Shown: positions 13,614-22,664 of the stretch, piece after piece | Layout of the letters: each line of letters starts with the position of its first letter | How positions within the stretch are numbered: position 1 is the stretch's first letter | Origin: Planctomycetota bacterium | Lineage (GTDB): Bacteria > Planctomycetota > Phycisphaerae > WQYP01 | Reading direction: 5' to 3' | Length of the DNA: 26,785 bases | Assembly (NCBI GenBank): GCA_021799715.1 | Contig: JAJYZY010000015.1 | Location: 1 to 26,785, forward strand | Made by a program: the position numbers and the translations under genes | The notes under the pieces: generated by a model | Seen by the model: only the letters and a program-made list of their open reading frames with translations | Databases searched by the model: none | What the model was told of the DNA's origin: nothing

Positions 13614-14117
13614 CTAACCCGTGATATGCCGCAACAACGCGGACGGCGCGAGCATAAATAGTTCCGCGCTGTGCATGTCTGAGGAGAGTTCCATCCCGGC
13701 GATGGCTCCTTTTTTCATCTCAAATGCGCCATGGCCTTGTGCGCATAGCCCGGCAATCCAACGGCTCAATATCGGCTCATGGCCAATGGCCGCAACGCCG
13801 CGGGCCGCCGGGTTGATCGTTCTGACGTTGGAGAGAAAGGTTTGCAAATCATCGGGCGGTGCCAGGCAGTCAGAAATCCGGACGGAAATCGGATAGCGCT
13901 GGGCCGCCTCAATTTGGTGTGCAAGAATTTCCGCCGTTTGCCGGGCCCGCAGAAATGGCGAGCTGAAGATTAGATCAATGGGTGGATCGAGCGTCATAAA
14001 CCCTTCCACCGTTCGGTGGAACTTTTTAACGCCTTCGCGCGTTAATGGCCGGTCCGCATCGGAAATATGTTCACTGCCGTCCGCGGCAATGCCGTGTCGA
14101 ATCAGATATAGCTTCAT
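13614..14117 (-). CDS. sixA: SixA-like phosphohistidine phosphatase (histidine phosphatase superfamily)
   Basis: A 167-residue protein, close to the usual ~160 of SixA. RHG at residues 7-9 supplies the phospho-accepting His8, SSPFLRARQTAE (52-63) gives the second arginine motif, and GHEP (112-115) the second catalytic His. SixA dephosphorylates phosphohistidine on HPr-like or phosphotransfer proteins. The start ATG at 14117 is chosen because MKLYLIRHG is the conserved beginning and AAGG lies 8 bases upstream, overlapping the stop of the SDR gene. It is the last gene of the IMPase-SDR-SixA unit. The name rests on length and motifs; another small histidine phosphatase is possible. Confidence 0.8.
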   Translation of the reverse strand: MKLYLIRHGIAADGSEHISDADRPLTREGVKKFHRTVEGFMTLDPPIDLIFSSPFLRARQTAEILAHQIEAAQRYPISVRISDCLAPPDDLQTFLSNVRTINPAARGVAAIGHEPILSRWIAGLCAQGHGAFEMKKGAIAGMELSSDMHSAELFMLAPSALLRHITG

Positions 14118-14127
14118 ACGCAAAACC

Positions 14128-14871
14128 TTAAAAGCATCGCCGATGAATATAGATCGTCTCGCCACTGGCGTATCGCAGGCCGCCATCCAGCGCGGCAACA
14201 ATTGCGTCCGCAACGAAATCCGATGCAAGAATTTCCCGCGCCGGAATTTTTGATGCAATCGGCAGGGCGCGGAACATTGGTGTCTCCACCGCCGCCGGCG
14301 CAATGGCCACAACCCGCACACCCATGTCCCGCCCCTCGCGCGCTGTGGCCATGGTTAACAGATTCACCCCCGCTTTGGCGCTTCCATAAGCCGCCAATCC
14401 GGCCAATGGATTCCGCGCCGCCTCCGAGGAAATATTAACAATCACGCCGGCTTCGCTGTGCGATCGCTGATCATCGGTCATGGCATAATATTGCCGTTGG
14501 AAAATTTTCCAAATTGCCCGGGTCATATAAAACACCGAGGACAAATTGACATCCAGAATTTCCCGCCATTGTGCATCGGTTGTTTCGCTGGTTGGTATCA
14601 TCGGTGCCGCACCGGCGCAATTAATAACCGCGTCAATGCGTCCCTTCCAGTTCAATGCGGTGGTGACAAGATGATCAGCCTGTTCCGGTTTGCCCACGTC
14701 GGCCGGGCAACATGCGATTTGGCCGCCGTCACGGCCAATTGCTTCGGCCATCGCATGAAGCTTGGCGGCATCACGCCCGGCAATCATCACGGCATCACCG
14801 CGCGCTGCGAGTTTTTTTGCTGTAGCGCCGCCAATGCCGCCGGCACCACCGGTAATAATGACAACTTTCAT
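14128..14871 (-). CDS. Short-chain dehydrogenase/reductase
   Basis: A 247-residue classical SDR. The Rossmann nucleotide motif TGGAGGIG lies at residues 7-14, NCAG at 84-87, catalytic Ser at 148/149 (NISSEA), and YGSAK at 162-166 gives the Tyr-x-x-x-Lys pair. An Arg at 33 (AGRD) after the second strand favours NADP(H), as in many such enzymes. Substrate cannot be deduced; relatives include 3-oxoacyl-ACP reductase-like and sugar dehydrogenases. ATG at 14871 with AGGAGA 5-6 bases upstream. It lies 16 bp after the IMPase-family gene and 10 bp before sixA, so the three form an operon. Confidence 0.85.
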   Translation of the reverse strand: MKVVIITGGAGGIGGATAKKLAARGDAVMIAGRDAAKLHAMAEAIGRDGGQIACCPADVGKPEQADHLVTTALNWKGRIDAVINCAGAAPMIPTSETTDAQWREILDVNLSSVFYMTRAIWKIFQRQYYAMTDDQRSHSEAGVIVNISSEAARNPLAGLAAYGSAKAGVNLLTMATAREGRDMGVRVVAIAPAAVETPMFRALPIASKIPAREILASDFVADAIVAALDGGLRYASGETIYIHRRCF

Positions 14872-14887
14872 GATAATCTCCTGCGCG

Positions 14888-15928
14888 TCAGCGGGCCGAC
14901 AGGCCCCGATCTGAAAAAAACTTCATCATCACCGGCTCAATACGGTCCCGCAGATGCGTATTGGCGTATGCCACCCAGCCTATCGGGGTGGTAACATCCA
15001 ATACGCCATCCACAGCACCGCCCAAGCCGTTCGATAATACCACTCCGGCCTCCTGCGCAATAAGCATGGCACTAAGATCATACGCATGGGCGCAGAGTCC
15101 GGCGGTCTGATGGGTCATGTGGTAAAAATGGGGACGAACATCGGCGACAAACCGATCGTGTCCAACCATGACTTCATAAAGCTGGCCGCCGGTTGAGATA
15201 TATTGATCATCAAAAACCAGCGGTCGGCCTGGATCCAATCCGCCGCCGCAATGCGCGGAAATAGATTCCATTAACTCCGCCGCCAAAACTTTTGTGCCCG
15301 GAAAGAAGCTCACAACAGATCCAAAGCCATGGGCCAGATCGCTCGCGGTGCTGGGTCGCAGTTCCAGCCGCACCGTGCGGCCGGAGTCCAAATCTTCGCG
15401 CACCGCATGGACACCGGCACCGCGCACGGCAAAGAGCACATCCGACTGATTCTGTTTGCTGGTCGGAATTTCCACCTGCACTGCCGCGCCGATATCGGAC
15501 AGGCGTGTGGACGATCCGTTATTGCCCGCCACACCCGCAAGCAACCATCCGGACCGTTTGTCGTACATCAGTCCGCGCGTGCCATCTATGGGATCCACAA
15601 TTAAACGAAATGCCGCATCATCCGGTCTTGTGCCCGCCGGAAAACACTTCATTCCCTCTCGGCCCTGTTGATCTTCAATACCCTCGGCAATCAGCACCAA
15701 CGGTAAGTCCCGACTCCACCGCTGACAAAATTCCTCCAGTACCGGTTCGATATGGGTGTCCAATTCATATATGGTGTCCGCGGCGGTTTCCCGCGCTACA
15801 TCGGTCAGCGATTGCTTCCCGGCCAATGTGCTTGATCGGCGTGCGGCAATGGCCGCCTTGCGAACCTGCACAGCAAGTTCACGCAGGTGTTCGATAAAAT
15901 ACGCACCATTGCGGGGTAATAAACCCAT
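14888..15928 (-). CDS. Inositol monophosphatase (IMPase/FBPase) family protein
   Basis: A 346-residue protein, longer than typical IMPases (~270). The metal site is visible: E82 (IAEGIED), D112 and D115 in VDPIDGTRGL (111-120), and a C-terminal Asp near 284 in CAHAYDLSAM, followed by the usual EAGVVLSNGLGG segment. The family removes phosphate from inositol phosphates, 3'-phosphoadenosine nucleotides or sugar bisphosphates with Mg2+. A C-terminal ITNPIGWVAYAN-like end is present as TPIGWVAYAN. The ATG at 15928 has GAGG 7 bases upstream. It is first in the operon with the SDR and SixA genes. The extra length, inserted around residues 210-270, argues against plain SuhB; substrate open. Confidence 0.82.
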   Translation of the reverse strand: MGLLPRNGAYFIEHLRELAVQVRKAAIAARRSSTLAGKQSLTDVARETAADTIYELDTHIEPVLEEFCQRWSRDLPLVLIAEGIEDQQGREGMKCFPAGTRPDDAAFRLIVDPIDGTRGLMYDKRSGWLLAGVAGNNGSSTRLSDIGAAVQVEIPTSKQNQSDVLFAVRGAGVHAVREDLDSGRTVRLELRPSTASDLAHGFGSVVSFFPGTKVLAAELMESISAHCGGGLDPGRPLVFDDQYISTGGQLYEVMVGHDRFVADVRPHFYHMTHQTAGLCAHAYDLSAMLIAQEAGVVLSNGLGGAVDGVLDVTTPIGWVAYANTHLRDRIEPVMMKFFSDRGLSAR

Positions 15929-16324
15929 TGTAAAACCTCACAGCCAATACATCCCCACTCTCGCCGAGTAACACGGAAACGTCAACCAATCCGGCTGGAA
16001 TGTCGAAACGGCTTTTTGCGTCACGCCCGCGGCAATCGCGGTCATTACTTAAGGCTTGTCCGAAAATAACTCCGCCGGATGAATGCGGCCGGGCGGAGGA
16101 AACCCGCGGCCGGTTGGCTGAAGTGGCAATGGGAAGCGGCAAGTGAATCATGTATGGTTCCTTGTACAATCCCTGATTGGGTTATACGTACATGCGAATA
16201 TGAAAGAAAGCCGCGACGCATCAATTACGTCATGTTGCACTAATTGTTTCGTGTATTTTTGACCGATAATAAGATTGCCAAGGGATTTTGGAGCATCAGC
16301 ACAGGACCGAACGCGAGCTATACC
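15929..16324. other. Divergent intergenic region between the IMPase operon and the diguanylate cyclase
   Basis: These 396 bp have no gene I can defend. For the plus strand, TTGTTT (16244-16249), a 15-base spacer and GATAAT (16265-16270) form a weak candidate promoter; if used, translation must start at 16325 rather than at the in-frame TTG at 16244. No convincing minus-strand promoter found. Confidence 0.4.
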
Positions 16325-18484
16325 ATGCCCGACGCGCCCATATCCAACGCTTTGAATCAGCCAACGCCCTCGGCGTTGTTCCGCATGAACTGCATTTACC
16401 GCGCGTTGCTCGAACAGGAGCAACTCCTGGTGGAAGCAACAGACCGTCCGGGGCTGCTTAACAGCATTTGTGAGCGGCTTATAACCACCGGATTTTTTGA
16501 TATCGTCGGCATCGGTTCGCCGGATGCCGATGGAATGGTGCGCTACCATCATGCCGCGGGGCGGCAAGCCGCGGAATTGATTCAGACATTCAGCACGGCG
16601 ATCAAGCTGGGAGCCGGGACGCTGTCCGGCGAGGCCATGAGCACCGGAAAGATGCAGGTAAGCAACCATTACCTGGATGACCCCCGCACCTCGGCTTTTC
16701 AGGCCAAAGCCCGGAAAATGAATATCAATGCGTGGGCGGCTATTCCGATCGTGGTTGATAATGCGACGTGGGGTGTGCTGGGAATTATCAGCCATCGGGA
16801 AGATTATTTTGATGATGATATGCTGCAACTGCTGTCCACCAGTGCGATGCTTATTGGCCGGGCACTGGAGCGCCGCAATCTCTTTGAGCGCCTGCAGGAT
16901 CGGAAGGTTGCCCTGGAACGGCTCAACAGTCTGTATCATGCCATGCTGGAGGAATCAAAATTTATCCTAAGCGCGGGTGATGAAGGGCAACTTCTGCAGG
17001 GTACCTGCGATACGCTGGTGGCCAAGGGAACATTTCTTCTTGTGGGTATTGGCTATCCCGATGACAAGGACATCATGCGCTACAGGTTTGGTGCCGGTTT
17101 GACCTCGGATGAAATTATGCGGGGATTCGCATTTTCCGTAACCGACGGCACGCGAACGATTTCCGCGGAGACCTGGCGGACGCGGACACTTCAATACAGC
17201 AACAATTATCCCAATGATCCGCGTGCCGCCGGCTTTAATAAGGAATTGGCGGCCCGAAATATCAATGCGCTGGCTACGGCACCGATATTTCGCGGCGGCA
17301 CGATTTGGGGTGTGCTGTCCGTTGTTTCCAGCCACAAGGATTTTTTCGATCAGGATATGTTGAACCTGCTGAGCAGTTGCACGCAAATGATGGGTAGAGC
17401 GCTGGATGCCATGGATATGAAATCGCGGCTTGAGCGGCTTGGAAGTCTGTATAAATCATTAAGCATTCAGGGTGAAATCATTCTTGAATCCCCGGATGAA
17501 AACACGCTGCTGGCGCAGACTGTGGACCAGTTGGCGCGTAATGGACTGTTTATCACCATCACGGTGGCAAGACCGGACGCCGGTGGATTTTTTAAACATA
17601 TTGCCATGGCCGGTAAGGGCGGGGATCACCTTCACAAGCATCCGGTTGCGTTATCAATTGGAGACAACAAAAGTCTATTGGCTAAAGCGTGGCGTGAAAA
17701 TCAGCTCTGCTGGGCCAATAATTATCAATCAGACCCGGCGCTGGAAAGCAATCATCAGGTGGTCACGACAATTGGCGGAAAATCCGCTGCCGCGGTTCCG
17801 ATTATTCGTAAAGGTCATATCTGGGCAATCATGGGACTGATTTCGAGCCACGCGGATTTATTTGACCAGGAAATGCGAAGCCTGGTATCGCGTGTGGCCC
17901 AACTCATGGGTCACGCACTGGACGAAATTGACCTCCGCACCCGCCTGGATGAGGAGTTGAATCAGCAGGCGTGGCTGGCCAGCCACGATACGCTTACCGG
18001 CCTGCCTAATCGGGCGGCATTGGAAGGCCAGATCGAAAAGGCGATGGCGCGAGCTCAACGCCACAAAACCCTGCTGGCGGTGGCAATGATGGATGTCAAT
18101 GATTTCAAACTCATAAACGATACTTACGGACACGCCGCCGGCGATGCGTTTCTCCGTGCCCTGGCAGGGCGCATCAAAAACGCCCTGCGCAAAACCGATT
18201 CCGCGTTGCGCCTCGGCGGGGATGAATTTGTGGTTCTGCTGGAAGACTTGCGTAATGAGGATGATGCGACCGCGTATTTCCATCGCCTGGCCGCGATTCT
18301 TGATGAACCCTTTTCCCTGCCGGGAAATCGGCGTATTAATGTTTCCGTCAGCATCGGCTACTGCATGTTCCCCGCCGACACCCTCGCCTCGGAGGACATG
18401 TTGCGCCAGGCCGACCTCGCGCTATACCGGGTAAAGGCCTGCAAAACCGGGCGCACACAATGGCGATCATGCACGCAGATTTAA
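16325..18484 (+). CDS. Diguanylate cyclase with three GAF domains and GGDEF domain
   Basis: A 719-residue soluble protein. Three GAF-type sensor domains lie in tandem at about 40-180, 215-360 and 385-535, each with the same markers: a W/S-x-N-x-Y..DP motif (SNHYLDDP, SNNYPNDP, WANNYQSDP), an I/W-G-V/I-L/M-x-x-I/V-S strand and F-D-x-(D/E)-M. The GGDEF domain spans ~550-719 with D590, LTGLPNR (557-563), the intact GGDEF at 631-635 and the inhibitory-site RxxD (622-625) five residues before it, so it should make c-di-GMP and be feedback-inhibited. No EAL domain and no membrane segment. The ATG at 16325 is chosen over TTG 16244, but its ribosome site is weak. Signals sensed are unknown. Its stop is 7 bp from the convergent ilvD stop. 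Confidence 0.88.
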   Translation: MPDAPISNALNQPTPSALFRMNCIYRALLEQEQLLVEATDRPGLLNSICERLITTGFFDIVGIGSPDADGMVRYHHAAGRQAAELIQTFSTAIKLGAGTLSGEAMSTGKMQVSNHYLDDPRTSAFQAKARKMNINAWAAIPIVVDNATWGVLGIISHREDYFDDDMLQLLSTSAMLIGRALERRNLFERLQDRKVALERLNSLYHAMLEESKFILSAGDEGQLLQGTCDTLVAKGTFLLVGIGYPDDKDIMRYRFGAGLTSDEIMRGFAFSVTDGTRTISAETWRTRTLQYSNNYPNDPRAAGFNKELAARNINALATAPIFRGGTIWGVLSVVSSHKDFFDQDMLNLLSSCTQMMGRALDAMDMKSRLERLGSLYKSLSIQGEIILESPDENTLLAQTVDQLARNGLFITITVARPDAGGFFKHIAMAGKGGDHLHKHPVALSIGDNKSLLAKAWRENQLCWANNYQSDPALESNHQVVTTIGGKSAAAVPIIRKGHIWAIMGLISSHADLFDQEMRSLVSRVAQLMGHALDEIDLRTRLDEELNQQAWLASHDTLTGLPNRAALEGQIEKAMARAQRHKTLLAVAMMDVNDFKLINDTYGHAAGDAFLRALAGRIKNALRKTDSALRLGGDEFVVLLEDLRNEDDATAYFHRLAAILDEPFSLPGNRRINVSVSIGYCMFPADTLASEDMLRQADLALYRVKACKTGRTQWRSCTQI

Positions 18485-18491
18485 TCGCAGA

Positions 18492-20159
18492 TCAATGCGT
18501 AACGGCTCCATTGCACGCGGGGCCAACGAGTTTGGCGTATTTTGCCAGTGCGCCATGGGTATACATCGGAGCCTTCGGCTTCCACTGTTTCCGCCGCCGG
18601 GTCAATTCATCTTCGGAAAGTTCCACATCGATGGTTCCTTTTTCCGCATCCACGGTGACCATGTCCCCATCGCGCACCAGGGCAATATTGCCGCCAACCT
18701 GGGCTTCCGGCCCAACGTGCCCGATGCACAAACCGCGTGTGCCGCCGCTGAACCGGCCATCGGTGATCAGGCAGGTGTCATATCCTAACCCCTGTCCCAC
18801 AATGGCGGCGGTAACGGCCAGCATCTCCCTCATTCCGGGGCCGCCCTTCGGCCCTTCATAGCGGATAATCACCACATCGCCTTTTGTAATTTGCAGGCTC
18901 TGTACGGCTTTCATGGCATCTTGTTCGGAATCAAAGCATTTTGCGGGGCCGCGGTGTTGCAGTTTTTTCACACCGGTGATTTTAATCACGCAGCCTTCCA
19001 TGGCCAGATTACCTTTCAAGATGCGCAGACCGCCGTTGGGGCTGATGGCCCTTTCCACAGGTACCACCACATCCTGTCCATCGGGCAGGACCACGTTTTT
19101 TAAGTTTTCCCGCATCGTCTTCCCCGTTACGGTCATGCAGTCGCCATGAATCAGGCCCGCATCAAGCAGCACTTTGAGGATCACGGGAATGCCACCCACG
19201 CGGTAGACATCCAGGGCGACATATTTCCCGCCCGGCTTGAGATCCGCCACCGTGGGGGTGCGCCGACTGATGCGTTCAATATCATCAAGCGTCAATGTCA
19301 AGCCCGCTTCATGCGCAATGGCCGGCAGATGCAGGCAGATATTCGTGCTGCCGCCGGTGGCAGCGCCAATGGCCACCGCATTTTCCAGGGCTTCGCGTGT
19401 TATGATGTCGCGGGGGCGAATGTTTTTCTCCAGCAGTTGCATGACCTGTCGGCCCGCGGATTTGCAGAATTCATCACGCGACAGCTCCACCGCCGGCGGT
19501 GAGCCTGAACCGGGCAGAGCCATTCCCATGGCTTCGGCCACGCACGCCATGGTATTGGCGGTAAATTGGCCGCCGCAGGAGCCCGCCGATGGGCAGGCAT
19601 TGCATTCGAGTTCATACAACTCGGCGTCCGTCATTTTCCCGGCGGCATGGGCGCCAACGCCTTCATATACATCTACAATCGTTACATCTTTGCCCTTGAA
19701 TTTGCCGGGAAGAATGGTGCCGCCGTAAATAAATATTCCCGGCAAATTCAGCCGGGCCAAGGCCATCAGCGTGCCTGGCAGTGATTTATCACATCCGGCC
19801 AACCCCACCATCGCGTCATAGCGATGGGCGTGCATCATCAGTTCGATGGAATCGGCAATGACCTCACGGGAAATCAGCGACGCCTTCATTCCTTCGTGTC
19901 CCATGGCGATGCCATCGGATACCGCAATGGTGACAAATTCCCGCGGTGTGCCATTGGCCGATTTAACTCCCTCCGCCGCCGCGCGGGCCTGCCGATCCAG
20001 TGTAATATTACACGGGGTTGCCTGATTCCACGTGCTGGCCACACCTACCCACGGCTGATGAATATCCGCATCGGTAAGGCCCATGGAGCGAAAAAACGCC
20101 CGTTGTGGTGCCCGATCAAAACCTTCCGTAACTTCCGGGCTGCGGGGACGATTAACCAT
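18492..20159 (-). CDS. ilvD: Dihydroxy-acid dehydratase
   Basis: A 555-residue protein of standard length for IlvD. It dehydrates 2,3-dihydroxy-isovalerate and -methylvalerate to the 2-keto acids in valine/isoleucine synthesis, using an Fe-S cluster in the cytoplasm. Cys50 (ATPCN), Cys123 (GCDKS) and Cys195 (SAGSCGG) are the three ligand positions; the motif [19 protein letters not shown] (186-204) and GRFSGGTRG near the C-terminus are family signatures. The ATG at 20159 has AGGAG about 8 bases upstream. No other ilv/leu gene is in the window. It converges on the diguanylate cyclase gene with no room for a terminator outside coding sequence. Confidence 0.95.
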   Translation of the reverse strand: MVNRPRSPEVTEGFDRAPQRAFFRSMGLTDADIHQPWVGVASTWNQATPCNITLDRQARAAAEGVKSANGTPREFVTIAVSDGIAMGHEGMKASLISREVIADSIELMMHAHRYDAMVGLAGCDKSLPGTLMALARLNLPGIFIYGGTILPGKFKGKDVTIVDVYEGVGAHAAGKMTDAELYELECNACPSAGSCGGQFTANTMACVAEAMGMALPGSGSPPAVELSRDEFCKSAGRQVMQLLEKNIRPRDIITREALENAVAIGAATGGSTNICLHLPAIAHEAGLTLTLDDIERISRRTPTVADLKPGGKYVALDVYRVGGIPVILKVLLDAGLIHGDCMTVTGKTMRENLKNVVLPDGQDVVVPVERAISPNGGLRILKGNLAMEGCVIKITGVKKLQHRGPAKCFDSEQDAMKAVQSLQITKGDVVIIRYEGPKGGPGMREMLAVTAAIVGQGLGYDTCLITDGRFSGGTRGLCIGHVGPEAQVGGNIALVRDGDMVTVDAEKGTIDVELSEDELTRRRKQWKPKAPMYTHGALAKYAKLVGPACNGAVTH

Positions 20160-20558
20160 TTTCTAAAACTCCTGCGCCATATCGCGCCAGTAAACTACCT
20201 TCCGGCCGAAAACCCCGCTTCATCGGGATGGCCAAACCGCGCGCTGGCGCATAGTTTACGCGCCCGCCGCCGCAACGCCAGTGCGCACGACCGACAATTG
20301 AGTGATTTTTCCCGGAGAGCATTGGTAACCGGGCGCGGCGACAGGTATACAACCATTCAAGCCGAGCTGCTGGATTGCCGTGCTGCCAACGATTGCCAAT
20401 ATCGGGAAACGCGCCACTTCCGACTGATCGCACGGTGCTGAACCGGCGGACGGTATATGCCATCCAACTCGACGTTGCCGCATCGAGCTGCGGTTTCGAC
20501 CGGGGATCCGGTGTATCTATTGCACCCATGCGACCCAGCTCAACGCGGCCGACCGGTG
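20160..20558. other. Intergenic region upstream of ilvD
   Basis: These 399 bp separate the methyltransferase gene from ilvD on the same strand. Except for the ilvD ribosome site I see no gene, RNA gene or clear promoter. A T-box or leucine/valine-rich leader peptide, which could control ilvD, was looked for and not recognised. Open frames here lack coding character. Confidence 0.5.
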
Positions 20559-21326
20559 TTATGCTTTACCATTGACTTGTGTTGACGTCTCTCTGCCGCG
20601 GGCTACCAGAAGCACGTTGGCAAACGGCGTTCCCTGGCTCATCGGAACACTCCGGACGGTAAAATTCAGGCTTTCCAAGGCCTGCGTCCATTGCTCAAGC
20701 GTTCGGCAATACAACTTCCCAAGCCGATGACCGCGGGCGGTGGCGGCCATGAAATCCACGTAGTTGCTGATGCGAAAAGGCCAACCACCCGCGGCATTCC
20801 CCACGCGCACCAGCAGTGTGCCATCCGGGCCAAGCGTTCTGCGCACCCGGCGCAAAATGTCATTCTGCGCCGCAAAATCCATGTAATGCAGCACATCGAG
20901 AATAACCACCACGTTGGCGTCGCCGAAATCGGCGGTGCGAATGTCACCTGGCTCAATGCGTACATGTTCACCGGTTATCGCGGAAGCCCGCCGAACGTCC
21001 CGCGGCATAAGTTCAATTCCGCGATACGTGATGATTTCTGGGGCCGGTGGCCACGCTTCCGGCCATTTACCGGTGGAATACATGGTATGCGCGGCGCGCA
21101 GCCAGGCGGCCAGCAATCCCTGCCCGCAGCCTAAATCCAGAATATTTGAACCGGACGGAATAAGTCCCTGCTCCAGCAAACCGCTGAACACAGGATCCCC
21201 GCCAAGTTTTCCGCGCGCAAAATGCCACGCGAATCGCCCCTGCGTGCGATACGGTGCCGCCGCGGCTGTAACCAATTCCGCCTTCCACAACTTTATGTAT
21301 TTAGCCTGTTGCATCACAAAAAGCAT
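20559..21326 (-). CDS. Class I SAM-dependent methyltransferase
   Basis: The SAM-binding motif I is clear (ILDLGCGQGLLAAWL), motif II acidic (GIEL), and the post-I region VVVILDVLHYMDF fits motif IV. The N-terminus YRTQGRFAWHFARGKLGGDPVF resembles methyltransferases found in lipid or aryl-polyene gene clusters of proteobacteria, but no such cluster surrounds it. The start is uncertain: ATG at 21326 gives 255 residues and keeps the conserved N-terminus; ATG 21314 or TTG 21380 are alternatives, none with a good ribosome site. It follows the STAS gene on the same strand, with 24 to 78 bp between depending on start, and may be co-transcribed. Confidence 0.75.
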   Translation of the reverse strand: MLFVMQQAKYIKLWKAELVTAAAAPYRTQGRFAWHFARGKLGGDPVFSGLLEQGLIPSGSNILDLGCGQGLLAAWLRAAHTMYSTGKWPEAWPPAPEIITYRGIELMPRDVRRASAITGEHVRIEPGDIRTADFGDANVVVILDVLHYMDFAAQNDILRRVRRTLGPDGTLLVRVGNAAGGWPFRISNYVDFMAATARGHRLGKLYCRTLEQWTQALESLNFTVRSVPMSQGTPFANVLLVARGRETSTQVNGKA

Positions 21327-21404
21327 TCCATGCGTCAGCGATGTATTTGGTAATGGCGGCCACTGTTGCGAATGCGGCAACCCCGCCGGGGATTATCATG
21401 ATGA

Positions 21405-21815
21405 TCAGGAGTTGGCATTGGGTTTTACCAGGCGGAGCCAGTTTTGAATTTTCGTCACCGCCTCCTGGGTGTCATTGTGTATTTGAAAAAGCGAGTCCAG
21501 CCGCGTTGTGGAAAAAACCTCACGGATTTCCGGCCGAATGGAGGCAAGGCGAATCTGGCCTTGTCTGGGGGTAATTTCCTGCCGCAGGTTCAGCAGTGTT
21601 CGCAATGCCATGGACGAGAGATGCCGCACTTGTGAAAAGCAAAGCACCACAAGTGGAGGGTTGGAATCTTTGATGGCCGCAAGGATGTCCCGCTCGATTC
21701 GATCCAGCAGTGCGCCGTCCAGAAGTTGCTCACAGAGTAATTCCACGACAACGACCGGGCCGTGCTTTACAACCTTGATGGGCGAAAAACTATCAATAAT
21801 TGCACCTCGGGCCAA
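21405..21815 (-). CDS. STAS-domain protein (anti-anti-sigma-factor type)
   Basis: A 136-residue protein with one STAS domain at about 15-115: beta strand VVVVELL (21-27), PLVVLCFSQV (54-63) then HLSSMALRTLL (65-75), where Ser67 aligns with the phosphorylated Ser of SpoIIAA-type proteins. The usual Asp before that Ser is Leu here. These proteins bind anti-sigma kinases in partner-switching control of stress or envelope genes. No kinase or sigma gene is adjacent. The start is unsure: TTG at 21815 lies only ~11 bases from the predicted transcription start at the 21834-21861 promoter and has no good ribosome site; AGGTG just downstream could serve a rare ATT start. Confidence 0.7.
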   Translation of the reverse strand: MARGAIIDSFSPIKVVKHGPVVVVELLCEQLLDGALLDRIERDILAAIKDSNPPLVVLCFSQVRHLSSMALRTLLNLRQEITPRQGQIRLASIRPEIREVFSTTRLDSLFQIHNDTQEAVTKIQNWLRLVKPNANS

Positions 21816-21833
21816 AAAATTTTGTTCCGGCTC

Positions 21834-21861
21834 ACAATATCACACGGTGTCGAAATATCAA
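21834..21861 (-). promoter_or_regulatory. Candidate STAS gene promoter
   Basis: Minus strand TTGATA (21856-21861), 16-base spacer, TATTGT (21834-21839). It faces away from the S10 promoter about 62 bp to the right. Confidence 0.45.
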
Positions 21862-21922
21862 CTCCTTGAGAATTCGGCCCCCAACCGGAACCATATGCGG
21901 TAAATTTCAAATAAAATCACAT

Positions 21923-21950
21923 TTGACACAAACCATGGAATAGGTATACT
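21923..21950 (+). promoter_or_regulatory. Strong sigma70-like promoter of the S10 operon
   Basis: Perfect TTGACA (21923-21928), 16-base spacer and TATACT (21945-21950, 5 of 6) preceded by an A/T-rich stretch. It predicts a leader of roughly 130 bases before rpsJ, with a small stem-loop GGAGA/TCTCC at 21970-21987 near its 5' end that could host autogenous control. Confidence 0.75.
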
Positions 21951-22085
21951 ACCCGGTCTTGGCTTTGCCGGAGACATCGATTTCTCCAGTAAAGACAAGC
22001 AAAATAGCATGATTGGCGCGGGTTTGCCGGTCAGTTTGATTGAGAATAAGACGCGGGTAAAGCGGATAAAACGGACAGGATAAGT

Positions 22086-22406
22086 ATGTCAGCAGCAGCC
22101 CCACATGAAAGAATTCGCATCCGTATGGAAGCCTACGATCACCGGGCACTGGATTCTTCCGCCAAGGAGATCGTGGACCATGCAAAACGGACCAGCGCCA
22201 AGGTGTTCGGGCCGATTCCGTTGCCCACCCGCATTGAGAAATTTACTGTTTTGCGTTCTCCCCACATTGACAAAAAGAGCCGCGAACAGTTTGAAATCCG
22301 CACGCATAAGCGGATTATTGAAATTATGGAACCCACCCCCCGCACAATTGAAGCGTTAAACCGCTTGGTGGTGCCGGCGGGTGTGTTTGTAAAGATCAAA
22401 GCGTAA
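22086..22406 (+). CDS. rpsJ: 30S ribosomal protein S10
   Basis: A 106-residue protein of normal length. It has the S10 signatures [20 protein letters not shown] near the start, GPIPLPTR in the middle, [19 protein letters not shown], and the end PAGVFVKIK. It is in the 30S head and, as NusE, takes part in antitermination. ATG at 22086 has AGGA 5 bases upstream. First gene of the S10 operon, separated from rplC by an unusually long 258 bp. Confidence 0.97.
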   Translation: MSAAAPHERIRIRMEAYDHRALDSSAKEIVDHAKRTSAKVFGPIPLPTRIEKFTVLRSPHIDKKSREQFEIRTHKRIIEIMEPTPRTIEALNRLVVPAGVFVKIKA

Positions 22407-22664
22407 GCATGGCCTTTTCAAGGTCGTGTTTCACGCGGCATGAACGGTTAAATTCCGTCGTTCATCGCCACCTGAGTGATCTCGGGCAAGCTTGTTGCAA
22501 TGTTCTTGTGGAACATTCGCGGGTCTTGTCTCGCTGAGCCAGTGTTATCCGGACGGGTCAAAGCGTTTGGTTGCGGCTGGACGGGATATCCGGGAGAACC
22601 TGACACCGCATTCGCATGCGGCAAACGGGTTCCCAGATGAGCGTAACGACGGCAGAGGTATGCC
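22407..22664 (+). promoter_or_regulatory. Structured 258-bp rpsJ-rplC intercistronic region
   Basis: Three stem-loops are visible: ATGAACG 22440-22446 with CGTTCAT 22459-22465; AATGTTC 22499-22505 with GAACATT 22511-22517 (perfect, 5-base loop); and CCGCAT 22606-22611 with ATGCGG 22616-22621 (tetraloop TCGC), flanked by GGG..AACC/GGTTCCC pairing out to about 22591-22633. The last one ends about 20 bases before the rplC ribosome site GAGG. No T run follows any of them and no open frame of note exists. In most bacteria these genes are a few dozen bases apart, so this stretch may be a regulatory leader for rplC onwards. Confidence 0.5.

Noticed and set aside
18484..18492. Possible overlap or misassembly between diguanylate cyclase and ilvD
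   Set aside because: Both genes end at normal family C-termini and merely converge with 7 bp between stops.
20152..20529. Minus-strand frame of 125 codons overlapping the ilvD start
   Set aside because: Composition is Arg/Cys/Trp-rich without pattern, no ribosome site, and it would overlap ilvD; treated as chance.
22499..22517. Intrinsic terminator after rpsJ
   Set aside because: The stem is perfect but A/T-rich and there is no T run; terminating here would silence the rest of an essential operon.
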